Positions 22,109-31,959 of a stretch of 64,000 nt of DNA are shown one piece after another (the first letter of the stretch is position 1; every line of letters begins with the position of its first letter). The DNA is from Nakaseomyces glabratus (lineage: Eukaryota; Ascomycota; Saccharomycetes; Saccharomycetales; Saccharomycetaceae). Made by a program: the position numbers and the translations under genes. The stretch is from NCBI RefSeq assembly GCF_010111755.1, contig NC_088953.1, forward strand, positions 1 to 64,000, written 5' to 3'. Below the pieces are notes generated by a model, which ran no database searches, had not been told where the DNA came from, and worked only from the letters and a program-made list of their open reading frames with translations.

Positions 22109-25100
22109 TCAGATGAAGAAAATAATGAAAATAAGCATCATTGATTCAAGTAGCGTGGTAGACTTTTTGTGGTGCGAACCTGAAGCTTCATATAGAGTAT
22201 CGATAGAAAATGTGCCCTCGGATACCCGTTGTGATGTACGCTGAATGGATGAGGTTGGAAGGATTGACTTTGAAGATACATTGGGCAAGGTGGAGGTTGA
22301 AGTTTGAACCGAAATTGCCGAGTTTTCATGCAGAGCATCATTGGTATGTTTGATCGAGTTTGTTAAAGTTGTGGCAGTGCCGTATATCTCAGATTGGTTG
22401 TTATTGGATGTTGTTAATGAGTTATTATTCTCTATGTTTGTGCTCTGTTCAGTATTATTAGTTTCAGAATTGTTAATCACACTGTTAGATGCAGTCACAA
22501 CTGTATTACCTCTAGAGCTACCACTGTTATCAGCTTCATTAAAAGCAGGGAAGTGACTATGAGATACAGTTGAAATCGTCGCAACACTAGTTACTACAAC
22601 TCCGTCTTCGCTTGTTGCAAAATAATGTGATAAAATATGCGATGCATTTGTGTCTGGTTGACTATTAATCAAATAATCCGAACTAGTGATTTTGCTTGAC
22701 AAACTACTACCTGTATAAGTGCTTTGTAATGAACTGCTAGTAATGACCTCGTTAATATCCTGTTGTTCTGTAGACGTAGAATGAGGATCATAGGTGCCCA
22801 TACCAATAATGCTGCTTTCTGAAACTGTTACATTAACGTTGCTTTTCGAGGTGGAATACACTGATGAGTGGTGTACCGTACTTCCTGAAAACCCTCCTTC
22901 TGGAATTAGTTTAGAGGAGTCGTAAGAATTTATAGAGCTCATATCAGAAGACGGAGAATGTGCTAAAGAATATGTGGGACTTCCTAAGCCGGTCACGATA
23001 TCAGAAACAACAGTAGAACTTCTGATCATACTAACTGATTCAATAATGGAGGAAGATGGAATAAAATCACTTCCTAATGCTGAAGAACTTGGCATTGTCG
23101 ATTTATCGGAACTGAAATTAGAAGAGGAAGAGGAAATCGATGAACTGAGATCAACTGAGTTTGAAATATTAGAAGATATGCTAGAAGTGCTAACATAAGT
23201 ATCAGATGGTAGATAATTAATATCTGACGATGACAAAAGCAAAGAAGATGATAAAGAGGAAGACAAAGAAGAGGAAGGCGATGATGATGATATGTATAAT
23301 TCCTCAGCATCGATATATTCACGTGTAGCATTGAACAGTGTGCTGTCTGTAATAATCTCCCCCTTATCATTCGTGGTGATGAAGAACGAGATCCAGTCCG
23401 TCTCGACATAGTCCGCAGCAGTGGTGGCTGTGATCGTCACAGGTGGAGGGCTGTACGTCCTGGTGCTGCTAGTGGTGATCAACCCACCAAACTCGTTGGT
23501 GGTCGTCCAGTAGCTGATGACCAGGTACTCAGTCACTTCGTTGCCCAGATCAACAGTCTTGGTCTCGGCAGGAGGTGCAGGCCCGAACGACGTGTGCGGA
23601 GCCTCAGGCAAGTTGTAGTCACGCGTAGCATTGAACAGTGTGCTGTCTGTAATAATCTCCCCCTTATCATTCGTGGTGATGAAGAACGAGATCCAGTCCG
23701 TCTCGACATAGTCCGCAGCAGTGGTGGCTGTGATCGTCACAGGTGGAGGGCTGTACGTCCTGGTGCTGCTAGTGGTGATCAACCCACCAAACTCGTTGGT
23801 GGTCGTCCAGTAGCTGATGACCAGGTACTCAGTCACTTCGTTGCCCAGATCAACAGTCTTGGTCTCGGCAGGAGGTGCAGGCCCGAACGACGTGTGCGGA
23901 GCCTCAGGCAAGTTGTAGTCACGCGTAGCATTGAACAGTGTGCTGTCTGTAATAATCTCCCCCTTATCATTCGTGGTGATGAAGAACGAGATCCAGTCCG
24001 TCTCGACATAGTCCGCAGCAGTGGTGGCTGTGATCGTCACAGGTGGAGGGCTGTACGTCCTGGTGCTGCTAGTGGTGATCAACCCACCAAACTCGTTGGT
24101 GGTCGTCCAGTAGCTGATGACCAGGTACTCAGTCACTTCGTTGCCCAGATCAACAGTCTTGGTCTCGGCAGGAGGTGCAGGCCCGAACGACGTGTGCGGA
24201 GCCTCAGGCAAGTTGTAGTCACGCGTAGCATTGAACAGTGTGCTGTCTGTAATAATCTCCCCCTTATCATTCGTGGTGATGAAGAACGAGATCCAGTCCG
24301 TCTCGACATAGTCCGCAGCAGTGGTGGCTGTGATCGTCACAGGTGGAGGGCTGTACGTCCTGGTGCTGCTAGTGGTGATCAACCCACCAAACTCGTTGGT
24401 GGTCGTCCAGTAGCTGATGACCAGGTACTCAGTCACTTCGTTGCCCAGATCAACAGTCTTGGTCTCGGCAGGAGGTGCAGGCCCGAACGACGTGTGCGGA
24501 GCCTCAGGCAAGTTGTAGTCACGCGTAGCATTGAACAGTGTGCTGTCTGTAATAATCTCCCCCTTATCATTCGTGGTGATGAAGAACGAGATCCAGTCCG
24601 TCTCGACATAGTCCGCAGCAGTGGTGGCTGTGATCGTCACAGGTGGAGGGCTGTACGTCCTGGTGCTGCTAGTGGTGATCAACCCACCAAACTCGTTGGT
24701 GGTCGTCCAGTAGCTGATGACCAGGTACTCAGTCACTTCGTTGCCCAGATCAACAGTCTTGGTCTCGGCAGGAGGTGCAGGCCCGAACGACGTGTGCGGA
24801 GCCTCAGGCAAGTTGTAGTCACGCGTAGCATTGAACAGTGTGCTGTCTGTAATAATCTCCCCCTTATCATTCGTGGTGATGAAGAACGAGATCCAGTCCG
24901 TCTCGACATAGTCCGCAGCAGTGGTGGCTGTGATCGTCACAGGTGGAGGGCTGTACGTCCTGGTGCTGCTAGTGGTGATCAACCCACCAAACTCGTTGGT
25001 GGTCGTCCAGTAGCTGATGACCAGGTACTCAGTCACTTCGTTGCCCAGATCAACAGTCTTGGTCTCGGCAGGAGGTGCAGGCCCGAACGACGTGTGCGGA

Positions 25101-28100
25101 GCCTCAGGCAAGTTGTAGTCACGCGTAGCATTGAACAGTGTGCTGTCTGTAATAATCTCCCCCTTATCATTCGTGGTGATGAAGAACGAGATCCAGTCCG
25201 TCTCGACATAGTCCGCAGCAGTGGTGGCTGTGATCGTCACAGGTGGAGGGCTGTACGTCCTGGTGCTGCTAGTGGTGATCAACCCACCAAACTCGTTGGT
25301 GGTCGTCCAGTAGCTGATGACCAGGTACTCAGTCACTTCGTTGCCCAGATCAACAGTCTTGGTCTCGGCAGGAGGTGCAGGCCCGAACGACGTGTGCGGA
25401 GCCTCAGGCAAGTTGTAGTCACGCGTAGCATTGAACAGTGTGCTGTCTGTAATAATCTCCCCCTTATCATTCGTGGTGATGAAGAACGAGATCCAGTCCG
25501 TCTCGACATAGTCCGCAGCAGTGGTGGCTGTGATCGTCACAGGTGGAGGGCTGTACGTCCTGGTGCTGCTAGTGGTGATCAACCCACCAAACTCGTTGGT
25601 GGTCGTCCAGTAGCTGATGACCAGGTACTCAGTCACTTCGTTGCCCAGATCAACAGTCTTGGTCTCGGCAGGAGGTGCAGGCCCGAACGACGTGTGCGGA
25701 GCCTCGGGCAAGTTGTAGTCACGCGTAGCATTGAACAGTGTGCTGTCTGTAATAATCTCCCCCTTATCATTCGTGGTGATGAAGAACGAGATCCAGTCCG
25801 TCTCGACATAGTCCGCAGCAGTGGTGGCTGTGATCGTCACAGGTGGAGGGCTGTACGTCCTGGTGCTGCTAGTGGTGATCAACCCACCAAACTCGTTGGT
25901 GGTCGTCCAGTAGCTGATGACCAGGTACTCAGTCACTTCGTTGCCCAGATCAACAGTCTTGGTCTCGGCAGGAGGTGCAGGCCCGAACGACGTGTGCGGA
26001 GCCTCAGGCAAGTTGTAGTCACGCGTAGCATTGAACAGTGTGCTGTCTGTAATAATCTCCCCCTTATCATTCGTGGTGATGAAGAACGAGATCCAGTCCG
26101 TCTCGACATAGTCCGCAGCAGTGGTGGCTGTGATCGTCACAGGTGGAGGGCTGTACGTCCTGGTGCTGCTAGTGGTGATCAACCCACCAAACTCGTTGGT
26201 GGTCGTCCAGTAGCTGATGACCAGGTACTCAGTCACTTCGTTGCCCAGATCAACAGTCTTGGTCTCGGCAGGAGGTGCAGGCCCGAACGACGTGTGCGGA
26301 GCCTCAGGCAAGTTGTAGTCACGCGTAGCATTGAACAGTGTGCTGTCTGTAATAATCTCCCCCTTATCATTCGTGGTGATGAAGAACGAGATCCAGTCCG
26401 TCTCGACATAGTCCGCAGCAGTGGTGGCTGTGATCGTCACAGGTGGAGGGCTGTACGTCCTGGTGCTGCTAGTGGTGATCAACCCACCAAACTCGTTGGT
26501 GGTCGTCCAGTAGCTGATGACCAGGTACTCAGTCACTTCGTTGCCCAGATCAACAGTCTTGGTCTCGGCAGGAGGTGCAGGCCCGAACGACGTGTGCGGA
26601 GCCTCAGGCAAGTTGTAGTCACGCGTAGCATTGAACAGTGTGCTGTCTGTAATAATCTCCCCCTTATCATTCGTGGTGATGAAGAACGAGATCCAGTCCG
26701 TCTCGACATAGTCCGCAGCAGTGGTGGCTGTGATCGTCACAGGTGGAGGGCTGTACGTCCTGGTGCTGCTAGTGGTGATCAACCCACCAAACTCGTTGGT
26801 GGTCGTCCAGTAGCTGATGACCAGGTACTCAGTCACTTCGTTGCCCAGATCAACAGTCTTGGTCTCGGCAGGAGGTGCAGGCCCGAACGACGTGTGCGGA
26901 GCCTCAGGCAAGTTGTAGTCACGCGTAGCATTGAACAGTGTGCTGTCTGTAATAATCTCCCCCTTATCATTCGTGGTGATGAAGAACGAGATCCAGTCCG
27001 TCTCGACATAGTCCGCAGCAGTGGTGGCTGTGATCGTCACAGGTGGAGGGCTGTACGTCCTGGTGCTGCTAGTGGTGATCAACCCACCAAACTCGTTGGT
27101 GGTCGTCCAGTAGCTGATGACCAGGTACTCAGTCACTTCGTTGCCCAGATCAACAGTCTTGGTCTCGGCAGGAGGTGCAGGCCCGAACGACGTGTGCGGA
27201 GCCTCAGGCAAGTTGTAGTCACGCGTAGCATTGAACAGTGTGCTGTCTGTAATAATCTCCCCCTTATCATTCGTGGTGATGAAGAACGAGATCCAGTCCG
27301 TCTCGACATAGTCCGCAGCAGTGGTGGCTGTGATCGTCACAGGTGGAGGGCTGTACGTCCTGGTGCTGCTAGTGGTGATCAACCCACCAAACTCGTTGGT
27401 GGTCGTCCAGTAGCTGATGACCAGGTACTCAGTCACTTCGTTGCCCAGATCAACAGTCTTGGTCTCGGCAGGAGGTGCAGGCCCGAACGACGTGTGCGGA
27501 GCCTCAGGCAAGTTGTAGTCACGCGTAGCATTGAACAGTGTGCTGTCTGTAATAATCTCCCCCTTATCATTCGTGGTGATGAAGAACGAGATCCAGTCCG
27601 TCTCGACATAGTCCGCAGCAGTGGTGGCTGTGATCGTCACAGGTGGAGGGCTGTACGTCCTGGTGCTGCTAGTGGTGATCAACCCACCAAACTCGTTGGT
27701 GGTCGTCCAGTAGCTGATGACCAGGTACTCAGTCACTTCGTTGCCCAGATCAACAGTCTTGGTCTCGGCAGGAGGTGCAGGCCCGAACGACGTGTGCGGA
27801 GCCTCAGGCAAGTTGTAGTCACGCGTAGCATTGAACAGTGTGCTGTCTGTAATAATCTCCCCCTTATCATTCGTGGTGATGAAGAACGAGATCCAGTCCG
27901 TCTCGACATAGTCCGCAGCAGTGGTGGCTGTGATCGTCACAGGTGGAGGGCTGTACGTCCTGGTGCTGCTAGTGGTGATCAACCCACCAAACTCGTTGGT
28001 GGTCGTCCAGTAGCTGATGACCAGGTACTCAGTCACTTCGTTGCCCAGATCAACAGTCTTGGTCTCGGCAGGAGGTGCAGGCCCGAACGACGTGTGCGGA

Positions 28101-31100
28101 GCCTCAGGCAAGTTGTAGTCACGCGTAGCATTGAACAGTGTGCTGTCTGTAATAATCTCCCCCTTATCATTCGTGGTGATGAAGAACGAGATCCAGTCCG
28201 TCTCGACATAGTCCGCAGCAGTGGTGGCTGTGATCGTCACAGGTGGAGGGCTGTACGTCCTGGTGCTGCTAGTGGTGATCAACCCACCAAACTCGTTGGT
28301 GGTCGTCCAGTAGCTGATGACCAGGTACTCAGTCACTTCGTTGCCCAGATCAACAGTCTTGGTCTCGGCAGGAGGTGCAGGCCCGAACGACGTGTGCGGA
28401 GCCTCAGGCAAGTTGTAGTCACGCGTAGCATTGAACAGTGTGCTGTCTGTAATAATCTCCCCCTTATCATTCGTGGTGATGAAGAACGAGATCCAGTCCG
28501 TCTCGACATAGTCCGCAGCAGTGGTGGCTGTGATCGTCACAGGTGGAGGGCTGTACGTCCTGGTGCTGCTAGTGGTGATCAACCCACCAAACTCGTTGGT
28601 GGTCGTCCAGTAGCTGATGACCAGGTACTCAGTCACTTCGTTGCCCAGATCAACAGTCTTGGTCTCGGCAGGAGGTGCAGGCCCGAACGACGTGTGCGGA
28701 GCCTCAGGCAAGTTGTAGTCACGCGTAGCATTGAACAGTGTGCTGTCTGTAATAATCTCCCCCTTATCATTCGTGGTGATGAAGAACGAGATCCAGTCCG
28801 TCTCGACATAGTCCGCAGCAGTGGTGGCTGTGATCGTCACAGGTGGAGGGCTGTACGTCCTGGTGCTGCTAGTGGTGATCAACCCACCAAACTCGTTGGT
28901 GGTCGTCCAGTAGCTGATGACCAGGTACTCAGTCACTTCGTTGCCCAGATCAACAGTCTTGGTCTCGGCAGGAGGTGCAGGCCCGAACGACGTGTGCGGA
29001 GCCTCAGGCAAGTTGTAGTCACGCGTAGCATTGAACAGTGTGCTGTCTGTAATAATCTCCCCCTTATCATTCGTGGTGATGAAGAACGAGATCCAGTCCG
29101 TCTCGACATAGTCCGCAGCAGTGGTGGCTGTGATCGTCACAGGTGGAGGGCTGTACGTCCTGGTGCTGCTAGTGGTGATCAACCCACCAAACTCGTTGGT
29201 GGTCGTCCAGTAGCTGATGACCAGGTACTCAGTCACTTCGTTGCCCAGATCAACAGTCTTGGTCTCGGCAGGAGGTGCAGGCCCGAACGACGTGTGCGGA
29301 GCCTCAGGCAAGTTGTAGTCACGCGTAGCATTGAACAGTGTGCTGTCTGTAATAATCTCCCCCTTATCATTCGTGGTGATGAAGAACGAGATCCAGTCCG
29401 TCTCGACATAGTCCGCAGCAGTGGTGGCTGTGATCGTCACAGGTGGAGGGCTGTACGTCCTGGTGCTGCTAGTGGTGATCAACCCACCAAACTCGTTGGT
29501 GGTCGTCCAGTAGCTGATGACCAGGTACTCAGTCACTTCGTTGCCCAGATCAACAGTCTTGGTCTCGGCAGGAGGTGCAGGCCCGAACGACGTGTGCGGA
29601 GCCTCAGGCAAGTTGTAGTCACGCGTAGCATTGAACAGTGTGCTGTCTGTAATAATCTCCCCCTTATCATTCGTGGTGATGAAGAACGAGATCCAGTCCG
29701 TCTCGACATAGTCCGCAGCAGTGGTGGCTGTGATCGTCACAGGTGGAGGACTATATGTTTGGACTTTACTTGTCGTAAATACCTTACCTTGATCATTTAT
29801 AGTTGTCCAATATGATATGACCACATATTCCGTAACCTCATTACCTAAATCTATAATATTTGTTTCTGGATCGGGTGCGGGGTCATACTTAGTTGTAATG
29901 GATATTACCTTACTATCTGTTATTATCTTACTGTTAGAATCAGTTGTAATGAAATATGAAACGACCTCTTCAATGTGTTCGTGATTTTGATCGATGCTCA
30001 AAGTTGTCACTGGAGGTGGACTGTAGAGAACTGTTCTTGTCACTGTTGCATATGGTTTCAACGGATTCGCTGGATTTTGTATCTGTGAGGGCTCATAGGA
30101 TAGTACTTGGTATTCTGTAACTCCATTTCCTAAGTCGATTATTTTCGTATCTCCTTGAGGTTGATTATATAATGTGATAGTAGAGTGACCAATTACCCAT
30201 TGATGATTGGCGGCATCCGAACTGGAATAATCACTGATAAGCAAAATCTCAGTTGTTTTCGGATCTGTATGAGTAGTAGTAAATGGTGGGCGTATAACTA
30301 AATCGCCTATCAGCGCTATAGTAAGAACATTGGAGTAGCTTGGAATTGCATAATTTGGAGATAAGTCTCTATTTGAACCTATTGCCAGTAAGTCAAACTT
30401 TCTTTCTGGTTTAGGTAATCTAAAGCGAACATTCGCAGAACCAATTGCAAGGTTTAACAGTTGGTTAGGGTCCGAAAAGCTACTCGATAATACACCGGCT
30501 CCATTGGATAGCACTCTGATAGCAGGAAAGGGTCCCTGAAGCTGATAAATATCGGATGGATATTGTATCATATTCTTGATTGTAATCAAAGCAGTTTGAT
30601 CGGCTGTGAATAAAATATCATATGGTTCTTCATTGGGATTAGTAAATGTAGGTTGATATAAGAGATTCAAAGTGAAGGCATTTTGAGGAACATAAGCATG
30701 AAGTCCAGACGTCGATAGTGAACCACCGATCGTATTTTGAAAAATGTTCGCATATAAATTTGTTATACCATAAATCTTGGTATTGATTACAGATAATGCC
30801 GGGGCATTACCAGGAGCCACGACAGGTTTGTTTGGTCCAAAATCAATTTGATATAAATGTGTCCTATCGGTTTGATCAATGGTTAACGATCCATATATCA
30901 AAACTGGAGAGTACTTTAAGGTGTCGGTAATTGTACTGCCTATTTTTATTGATGGTCTTTTTGAGCCTAATGTATAAGAACCATACGTCGGAAGCGTTGC
31001 AGTGAATGAGTCATCTTGAAGTACAATTAAACCACCTGCTCCTAGATCAAAAGAAAAATGAAATGAGTTTATGGCTTGTATAGAACTGGAATAACTTGTC

Positions 31101-31435
31101 TTTGAACCGTCAAAAATGAATTTTGAACCGGTATTAAATTGTGCATCACCATTAACATCCAAAGAAAAAGGTATGTCAATACCAGGTATAGGTATGATCG
31201 TCAACGTTGAATGATTCTGCAAAAAAAATCCTGCCGGTAGAGCAACTTTTGCATAGTTTTTTATTGTAACCTTTGAATTTACCAGCGAGAGAACTGTTGC
31301 GTCAGTGAATACCGGGTTTTCTGTTCCAGTACTTGAGCCATCAAACACAATCTCCTTGTCGGTATATTTTGTCGCGGACACTGTTTGCCAAATAGTGATC
31401 CAGAAAATAAAAGCGTATATTAAGCCATAATTCAT
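22109..31435 (-). CDS. giant GPI adhesin with SFFIT megasatellite (AWP/Hyphal_reg_CWP type)
   Basis: A 3108-residue cell-wall protein. Seen: a signal peptide (about 1-21); a non-repetitive N-terminal domain (about 22-400), beta-rich with short strand-turn periodicity as in the Hyphal_reg_CWP beta-solenoid adhesin heads of the C. glabrata Awp proteins; two diverged repeat units (about 430-562) encoded with AT-rich codons; about 21.4 near-identical 100-residue SFFIT units (about 563-2705); a Ser/Thr-rich stalk (about 2710-3080); and a C-terminal hydrophobic GPI signal after EASGSHHKKS. SFFIT and SHITT megasatellites are known in C. glabrata adhesin-like genes. The role is presumably adhesion and wall display; the ligand is unknown. 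A TATA-like run at 31721-31733 lies about 290 bases upstream of the ATG. Transcription runs toward the telomere. The very long tandem array makes the assembled length provisional. Confidence 0.93.
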   Translation of the reverse strand: MNYGLIYAFIFWITIWQTVSATKYTDKEIVFDGSSTGTENPVFTDATVLSLVNSKVTIKNYAKVALPAGFFLQNHSTLTIIPIPGIDIPFSLDVNGDAQFNTGSKFIFDGSKTSYSSSIQAINSFHFSFDLGAGGLIVLQDDSFTATLPTYGSYTLGSKRPSIKIGSTITDTLKYSPVLIYGSLTIDQTDRTHLYQIDFGPNKPVVAPGNAPALSVINTKIYGITNLYANIFQNTIGGSLSTSGLHAYVPQNAFTLNLLYQPTFTNPNEEPYDILFTADQTALITIKNMIQYPSDIYQLQGPFPAIRVLSNGAGVLSSSFSDPNQLLNLAIGSANVRFRLPKPERKFDLLAIGSNRDLSPNYAIPSYSNVLTIALIGDLVIRPPFTTTHTDPKTTEILLISDYSSSDAANHQWVIGHSTITLYNQPQGDTKIIDLGNGVTEYQVLSYEPSQIQNPANPLKPYATVTRTVLYSPPPVTTLSIDQNHEHIEEVVSYFITTDSNSKIITDSKVISITTKYDPAPDPETNIIDLGNEVTEYVVISYWTTINDQGKVFTTSKVQTYSPPPVTITATTAADYVETDWISFFITTNDKGEIITDSTLFNATRDYNLPEAPHTSFGPAPPAETKTVDLGNEVTEYLVISYWTTTNEFGGLITTSSTRTYSPPPVTITATTAADYVETDWISFFITTNDKGEIITDSTLFNATRDYNLPEAPHTSFGPAPPAETKTVDLGNEVTEYLVISYWTTTNEFGGLITTSSTRTYSPPPVTITATTAADYVETDWISFFITTNDKGEIITDSTLFNATRDYNLPEAPHTSFGPAPPAETKTVDLGNEVTEYLVISYWTTTNEFGGLITTSSTRTYSPPPVTITATTAADYVETDWISFFITTNDKGEIITDSTLFNATRDYNLPEAPHTSFGPAPPAETKTVDLGNEVTEYLVISYWTTTNEFGGLITTSSTRTYSPPPVTITATTAADYVETDWISFFITTNDKGEIITDSTLFNATRDYNLPEAPHTSFGPAPPAETKTVDLGNEVTEYLVISYWTTTNEFGGLITTSSTRTYSPPPVTITATTAADYVETDWISFFITTNDKGEIITDSTLFNATRDYNLPEAPHTSFGPAPPAETKTVDLGNEVTEYLVISYWTTTNEFGGLITTSSTRTYSPPPVTITATTAADYVETDWISFFITTNDKGEIITDSTLFNATRDYNLPEAPHTSFGPAPPAETKTVDLGNEVTEYLVISYWTTTNEFGGLITTSSTRTYSPPPVTITATTAADYVETDWISFFITTNDKGEIITDSTLFNATRDYNLPEAPHTSFGPAPPAETKTVDLGNEVTEYLVISYWTTTNEFGGLITTSSTRTYSPPPVTITATTAADYVETDWISFFITTNDKGEIITDSTLFNATRDYNLPEAPHTSFGPAPPAETKTVDLGNEVTEYLVISYWTTTNEFGGLITTSSTRTYSPPPVTITATTAADYVETDWISFFITTNDKGEIITDSTLFNATRDYNLPEAPHTSFGPAPPAETKTVDLGNEVTEYLVISYWTTTNEFGGLITTSSTRTYSPPPVTITATTAADYVETDWISFFITTNDKGEIITDSTLFNATRDYNLPEAPHTSFGPAPPAETKTVDLGNEVTEYLVISYWTTTNEFGGLITTSSTRTYSPPPVTITATTAADYVETDWISFFITTNDKGEIITDSTLFNATRDYNLPEAPHTSFGPAPPAETKTVDLGNEVTEYLVISYWTTTNEFGGLITTSSTRTYSPPPVTITATTAADYVETDWISFFITTNDKGEIITDSTLFNATRDYNLPEAPHTSFGPAPPAETKTVDLGNEVTEYLVISYWTTTNEFGGLITTSSTRTYSPPPVTITATTAADYVETDWISFFITTNDKGEIITDSTLFNATRDYNLPEAPHTSFGPAPPAETKTVDLGNEVTEYLVISYWTTTNEFGGLITTSSTRTYSPPPVTITATTAADYVETDWISFFITTNDKGEIITDSTLFNATRDYNLPEAPHTSFGPAPPAETKTVDLGNEVTEYLVISYWTTTNEFGGLITTSSTRTYSPPPVTITATTAADYVETDWISFFITTNDKGEIITDSTLFNATRDYNLPEAPHTSFGPAPPAETKTVDLGNEVTEYLVISYWTTTNEFGGLITTSSTRTYSPPPVTITATTAADYVETDWISFFITTNDKGEIITDSTLFNATRDYNLPEAPHTSFGPAPPAETKTVDLGNEVTEYLVISYWTTTNEFGGLITTSSTRTYSPPPVTITATTAADYVETDWISFFITTNDKGEIITDSTLFNATRDYNLPEAPHTSFGPAPPAETKTVDLGNEVTEYLVISYWTTTNEFGGLITTSSTRTYSPPPVTITATTAADYVETDWISFFITTNDKGEIITDSTLFNATRDYNLPEAPHTSFGPAPPAETKTVDLGNEVTEYLVISYWTTTNEFGGLITTSSTRTYSPPPVTITATTAADYVETDWISFFITTNDKGEIITDSTLFNATRDYNLPEAPHTSFGPAPPAETKTVDLGNEVTEYLVISYWTTTNEFGGLITTSSTRTYSPPPVTITATTAADYVETDWISFFITTNDKGEIITDSTLFNATRDYNLPEAPHTSFGPAPPAETKTVDLGNEVTEYLVISYWTTTNEFGGLITTSSTRTYSPPPVTITATTAADYVETDWISFFITTNDKGEIITDSTLFNATREYIDAEELYISSSSPSSSLSSSLSSSLLLSSSDINYLPSDTYVSTSSISSNISNSVDLSSSISSSSSNFSSDKSTMPSSSALGSDFIPSSSIIESVSMIRSSTVVSDIVTGLGSPTYSLAHSPSSDMSSINSYDSSKLIPEGGFSGSTVHHSSVYSTSKSNVNVTVSESSIIGMGTYDPHSTSTEQQDINEVITSSSLQSTYTGSSLSSKITSSDYLINSQPDTNASHILSHYFATSEDGVVVTSVATISTVSHSHFPAFNEADNSGSSRGNTVVTASNSVINNSETNNTEQSTNIENNNSLTTSNNNQSEIYGTATTLTNSIKHTNDALHENSAISVQTSTSTLPNVSSKSILPTSSIQRTSQRVSEGTFSIDTLYEASGSHHKKSTTLLESMMLIFIIFFI
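23319..29749. repeat. SFFIT megasatellite, 300-bp unit, about 21.4 copies
   Basis: The 300-bp period is exact throughout: each copy restarts with the same text every 300 bases from 23341 to 29641. By eye the copies are identical except for one base, G instead of A at 25706, which changes CCT to CCC in a proline codon on the coding strand and is silent. The unit counts 165 G+C of 300 (55%), well above the flanking coding sequence. Each unit encodes 100 residues containing ISYWTTTNEFGGLITTSS, TYSPPPVT, DWISFFITTNDKGEIITDST and LPEAPHTSFGPAPPAE. The array holds 22 SFFIT segments and 21 YWTTTNEFGG segments. Homology stops sharply at 29750 (toward the N-terminus) and about 23319-23324 (toward the C-terminus). 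Confidence 0.97.
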
Positions 31436-31720
31436 TTTTGTTTGTTTATTTTATATGAATGTCGAAGTTCACCATGTACAACTAGCAAGGGTAAACTTTA
31501 AAAGTAGTTTGATGTTTGTTAGTAATAGTAACAGTCAGCTTTGATACTTAACTATTTTTGCTCTTAATCTAATATGATGATTTGCTTAATCCTGTTATAT
31601 ATGCAGGTCTATGTCTAGCAATAACAAATAACGAGGCGATGGATCAGTCAATAGCAAAAGGCAAGCTAAAAAGATTTCAAGTGTCTGTGGGTAGACAAAT
31701 TAAATGCTCATTGTCATGGA

Positions 31721-31733
31721 TATATATATAAAT
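31721..31733 (-). promoter_or_regulatory. TATA-like element upstream of the giant adhesin
   Basis: The run tatatatataaat lies about 290 bases upstream of the adhesin ATG and reads as a TATA element on either strand. The distance is plausible for a yeast promoter, but the assignment rests on motif and position only. Confidence 0.45.
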
Positions 31734-31959
31734 TGGAAAGATGAGATAAACATCTCGGTATTTTAGTCATTCCACATTGGTTATCTGACTAACTGGACGA
31801 TAGTGAGTCTAAAAATAAATTTCTTTTGGTCCTCTCTTTTAGTTCTTTTTCAATTTCATATCCGGTTAAAGTAAATAAATCAAGGACTTCGCTATGGTAA
31901 TGTATTTGAAATCAATGAAGTTAGGAAATTTACCAAAGTAGGAGAGAATTAGTAAAATT

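Noticed and set aside
23594..29815. A 2073-codon open frame on the plus strand, antisense to the giant adhesin
   Set aside because: It opens at GTG and contains no internal ATG. It stays open only because a stop-free 300-bp unit repeats in a multiple of three. It is a shadow of the megasatellite.
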